Positions 61,406 to 64,000 of a stretch of DNA of 64,000 nt are shown one piece after another. Numbering within the stretch: the stretch's first letter is position 1; the number at the start of each line of letters is the position of its first letter. Source of the stretch: Arthrobacter sp. ES3-54 (GTDB lineage: Bacteria; Actinomycetota; Actinomycetes; Actinomycetales; Micrococcaceae). Below the pieces are notes generated by a model. The model searched no databases and was not told the origin of the DNA. It saw only the letters and a list, made by a program, of their open reading frames with translations. The stretch is from NCBI RefSeq assembly GCF_029504395.1, contig NZ_JAQFIF010000002.1:310001-374000 (forward strand), in the 5' to 3' direction. Position numbers and translations under genes: made by a program.

Positions 61406-61669
61406 CTACCCAGGGGTGGTCGGCGCGGCGTTTTTCTCGGCCTGAAACTTCGCTTCCGGAGTAAGGTAGCCGAGTCCCTTGCGGGGCCTTTTGTTCAGTT
61501 CTTCGCAGACGCGATCGACGTGTTCGCGGGAGTGCCGGGACAGGTCCGTGCTCTTCGGAAAGTACTGCCGGGCCAGTCCGTTGAAGTTCTCGTTGGCTCC
61601 GCGCTGCCAGGGACTGGAACGCTCCGCGAAGAAGATCCGCAGCCCCGTCGCAGCGGCCAGTTCCTGGTG
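61406..61669 (-). pseudogene. IS30-family transposase C-terminal fragment
   Basis: LRIFFAERSSPWQRGANENF with the catalytic Glu, GLARQYFPKSTDLSRHSREH, ELNKRPRKGLGYLTPEAKF: the last third of IS30 transposases. The N-terminus and inverted repeats are missing. Confidence 0.85.
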
Positions 61670-61825
61670 CCGGGCGCGCCTGGCCGCGCCCGGCCGCCAC
61701 AGGCGGAGATTGGTATGCGAAACGTCCCAATAGCTCCGAAATAGGTATTTCCCCTAACTAATCCGCCCTCCTAAGCTGGTCGGAGTACGGCATATCGCCT
61801 GCTTCGAGCTGCCCGGGAGCTTCTA

Positions 61826-62809
61826 ATGGAGACGCGCCACCTCAAGTACTTCATTGCAGTAGCCGAGGAACGTCACTTCGGCCGCGCAGCCCAGCGGCTG
61901 CACATGGCCCAGCCGCCATTGTCCCAACAGATCCGGCAGCTGGAGGAACAGCTCGGCACACCCTTGCTGCTGCGTACTACGCGCAAGGTGGATCTCACCC
62001 CAGCCGGACAGGTCCTGTTGGATCGAGGACGGCTGCTGATGCAGGAACTGGAAGCTCTGGAGGAGGACGTCCGGCAGGTCGGCGCAGGTGCCACTGGCGT
62101 CCTCCGTGTCGGCTTCACCGGAACAGCCACCTACCGGCTGATGCCCAGCATCGTGCAGGCCGCCCGACGCACTTTTCCCGGGCTCCGCATCACCGTGCAG
62201 GGCGAAATGCTGACGCCGCAGATGGAGTCCGCACTCGAGGACGGAAGGCTCGACGTCGCCGTCCTCCGACCCCCAGTCCGCTCCGGAACTGTGGCCCTCA
62301 AACTGCTCGAACAGGATCAGCTGGTCGCGGCACTCCCGGCGGATTCGCCGCTGGCGGAAAAGGGCACCGTGGAACTGGCGGAGCTCGCCGGCCAGGACTT
62401 CGTCGGTTATCCGAGCTACTCCGCGGTCAGCAGCATCGTCGTGGACGCCTGCCGCAAAGCCGGGTTCCAGCCGCGACTCGTCCAGGAGGCCAGGGAAACC
62501 TCCACCCTGCTCTCGCTCGTCGCGGCGGGGATGGGGATCGCCCTAGTGCCGATGACTTCCCGAATGTTTTCCTTTCAGGGTGTCGTCTTCCGTCCGTTGC
62601 ATAACCCGCCGCCGGTCGACCTCGCCGTTGCCTGGATCCGCGACGCTGAGACACCCCTGCTGCGCAGCTTCCTGCAGCTCTTCGATTTACCTCCCACGTC
62701 GGGCCCTGGCCAGCAACAGCCCCCGCTACGCCCCGCGGAGTCGCCGGCCCAGTCCCTGCCACAGTCACAACCCGCATCCGCAACAAAGGAACCACCCCGT
62801 GAAAATTGA
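61826..62809 (+). CDS. LysR-family regulator (CatR/BenM-like)
   Basis: 327 residues. HTH: METRHLKYFIAVAEERHFGRAAQRLHMAQPPLSQQIRQLEEQLG, wing RTTRKVDLTPAGQVLLDRG, then a periplasmic-binding-like effector domain (GVLRVGFTGTATYRLMPSIV). A long Pro/Gln tail ends inside the catB start. Its 3' end overlaps catB by 11 bases, unusual since catR genes are normally divergent from catB. It likely responds to cis,cis-muconate. Confidence 0.9.
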   Translation: METRHLKYFIAVAEERHFGRAAQRLHMAQPPLSQQIRQLEEQLGTPLLLRTTRKVDLTPAGQVLLDRGRLLMQELEALEEDVRQVGAGATGVLRVGFTGTATYRLMPSIVQAARRTFPGLRITVQGEMLTPQMESALEDGRLDVAVLRPPVRSGTVALKLLEQDQLVAALPADSPLAEKGTVELAELAGQDFVGYPSYSAVSSIVVDACRKAGFQPRLVQEARETSTLLSLVAAGMGIALVPMTSRMFSFQGVVFRPLHNPPPVDLAVAWIRDAETPLLRSFLQLFDLPPTSGPGQQQPPLRPAESPAQSLPQSQPASATKEPPREN

Positions 62810-63899
62810 CCGCATTGAGGCCATTCCCTACGCCATTCCTTACGCGCGGCCGCTGAAGTTCGCCAGCGGCGAGGTGACTTCCGCGGAACACGTGCTGGTC
62901 CGGATCTACACGGACACCGGCATCTGCGGTATCGCGGACACCCCGCCGCGGCCCTACACCTACGGCGAAACCCAGGATTCGATCGTCTCGGTGGTGACCA
63001 AGGTCTTTGCCCCGCAACTCATCGGGCTGGACCCGCTGGACCGCTCCAAGGTCCAGCAGCTGCTCCGGCGCACGGTCAACAACCCCACGGCCAAGGGGGC
63101 CCTGGACATCGCGCTCTGGGATGTCATCGGGATCTCGCTGGGCACCCCGGTGCACAAACTGCTGGGCGGCTTCACCGACAGCATGCGGGTCTCGCACATG
63201 TTGGGCTTCAAGCCCGCCGCCGAGCTTCTGGAAGAAGCGCTGCGGTTCCGTGAAACGTTCGGCATCAACACCTTCAAGCTCAAGACCGGGCGGCGGCCCC
63301 TCTCCCTCGACGTCGAGGCCTGCCATGTTTTGCGGGAGGGCCTTGGCGAGGACGCCGAGATCTACCTCGACGCCAACCGTGGCTGGACGGCGAACGAGGC
63401 CATGGAGGTCCTGCGCAGGACCGAAGGCCTGGGCCTGTCCATGCTGGAGGAGCCGTGCGATGCCGGCGAGGCGATGGGACGGCGCCGGCTGGTGCAGAGT
63501 TCCAGCATCCCGATCGTGGGCGACGAAAGTGTCCCCACCCTAGGCGATGTCTCACGCGAATTGCTTTCCGGCGGCAGCACCGCGATCTGCATTAAGACTG
63601 CGCGCAGCGGTTTCACCGAAGCCCAGCAGATCCTCGGCCTCTGCGTGGGCCTCGGCGTGGACGTCACTATGGGCAACCAGATCGACACCCAGATCGGCAG
63701 CCTCGCCACGGTCACCTTTGGTGCGGCGTTCGAGGCCAGCTCCCGGCGGGCCGGGGAGCTCTCCAACTACCTGGACATGACGGACGACCTGCTCGCGGAG
63801 CCGCTAAAAATCATGAACGGCGCCATTCGGGTCCGCGAGGTCCCCGGCGTCGGCGCGGCCATCGACGCCGACAAGCTGCAGAAATACCGGCAGGACTAG
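62799..63899 (+). CDS. catB: muconate cycloisomerase
   Basis: 366 residues from GTG 62799, preceded by AAAGGA. Enolase-superfamily fold: an N-terminal capping domain (VKIDRIEAIPYAIPYARPLKFASG), then the barrel with catalytic Lys in NTFKLKTGRR and metal ligands in YLDANRGWT, SMLEEPCDAGE and VGDESV. It converts cis,cis-muconate to muconolactone in the beta-ketoadipate pathway. Translationally overlapped by the LysR gene. catC follows. Confidence 0.95.
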   Translation: MKIDRIEAIPYAIPYARPLKFASGEVTSAEHVLVRIYTDTGICGIADTPPRPYTYGETQDSIVSVVTKVFAPQLIGLDPLDRSKVQQLLRRTVNNPTAKGALDIALWDVIGISLGTPVHKLLGGFTDSMRVSHMLGFKPAAELLEEALRFRETFGINTFKLKTGRRPLSLDVEACHVLREGLGEDAEIYLDANRGWTANEAMEVLRRTEGLGLSMLEEPCDAGEAMGRRRLVQSSSIPIVGDESVPTLGDVSRELLSGGSTAICIKTARSGFTEAQQILGLCVGLGVDVTMGNQIDTQIGSLATVTFGAAFEASSRRAGELSNYLDMTDDLLAEPLKIMNGAIRVREVPGVGAAIDADKLQKYRQD

Positions 63900-63967
63900 C
63901 CCGGCCCGGCCCGCATCCTGACCTCAGAACGCCCGCACACCGCTCCCCACCCCGCAAGGAGAACCAC

Positions 63968-64000
63968 ATGCTGTACCTGGTCCGCATGGACGTCAATATT
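63968..64000 (+). CDS. catC: muconolactone delta-isomerase, 3' end outside window
   Basis: AAGGAG is followed by ATG 63968 and the start MLYLVRMDVNI, which matches the N-terminus of small muconolactone isomerases. The window ends after 11 codons. It lies 68 bases after catB, completing the catRBC order. Confidence 0.8.
   Translation, partial: MLYLVRMDVNI

Overview
The window is high-GC DNA with strong purine-rich ribosome binding sites, many GTG/TTG starts and a gene complement (ClpC, HspR-type small chaperones, DUF6325, DUF1876, DivIVA-like, BTAD/NB-ARC regulator, cat genes) typical of the soil Actinobacteria family Micrococcaceae. An Arthrobacter/Pseudarthrobacter-like chromosome is my best guess; this is inferred from protein style, not from a search. 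No rRNA, no complete tRNA and no CRISPR array were seen.

Layout. 1-10.6 kb is a patchwork: the tail of an MBL-fold protein, a VOC protein, a histidine phosphatase, an HAD hydrolase, an SRAP (YedK) DNA-repair protein with a small HTH partner, a SulP anion permease broken by an 8-bp tandem repeat, an Imm5-like immunity protein and a frameshifted serine recombinase, mixed with remnants (aldo/keto reductase twice, LacI-type regulator, ISL3 transposase). 10.6-14.5 kb is a LysR / PrpF / MatC-like SLC13 module for an unsaturated tricarboxylic or dicarboxylic acid. 14.8-16.2 kb is a complete IS256-family element with inverted repeats and an 8-bp target duplication. 16.3-20 kb holds a divergent arylsulfatase and its formylglycine-generating enzyme. 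20.2-25.3 kb has a DUF6325 pair, small unknown proteins and clpC. 25.4-30.9 kb is a TetR-controlled redox/carbonyl cluster (quinone-oxidoreductase-like, alpha/beta hydrolase, SDR, old yellow enzyme) bracketed by two related operators. 31-32.2 kb carries Hsp20 and a J-domain protein. 32.7-39.4 kb contains two regulator/efflux-redox modules: TetR with an NAD-epimerase-like protein and a fused DUF4386 membrane protein, then an XRE/MmyB-type regulator with a zinc alcohol dehydrogenase and an MFS exporter. 40-41.6 kb encodes a flavohemoglobin whose end overlaps a DivIVA-domain gene.

41.7-56.7 kb is a second patchwork. It has Pta, IS110, IS701 and FAD-monooxygenase remnants, a CBS-domain protein, DUF309, a large BTAD/NB-ARC/TPR regulator split by a frameshift, a BBE-type FAD oxidase, a GNAT protein, a GH13 enzyme and a broken Clp N-domain protein. 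About 12.6 kb of it (43.8-56.66 kb) is flanked by ~205-bp direct repeats that each contain a tRNA 3' end, its terminator and a 21-bp palindrome. 56.8-64 kb holds a rhodanese, a degenerate EAL protein, an IS30 remnant and the start of a catechol catabolic operon (catR-like, catB, catC).

The most unusual signals are: six dispersed copies of a ~21-bp near-palindrome in two repeat contexts spread across the mosaic regions; the tandem 8-bp repeat whose loss of one unit would exactly restore SulP; the flavohemoglobin/DivIVA overlap; and the paired TetR operators. Many otherwise good genes carry single frameshifts, so either this is a decaying region or the assembly has indel errors; this matters for every pseudogene call below.
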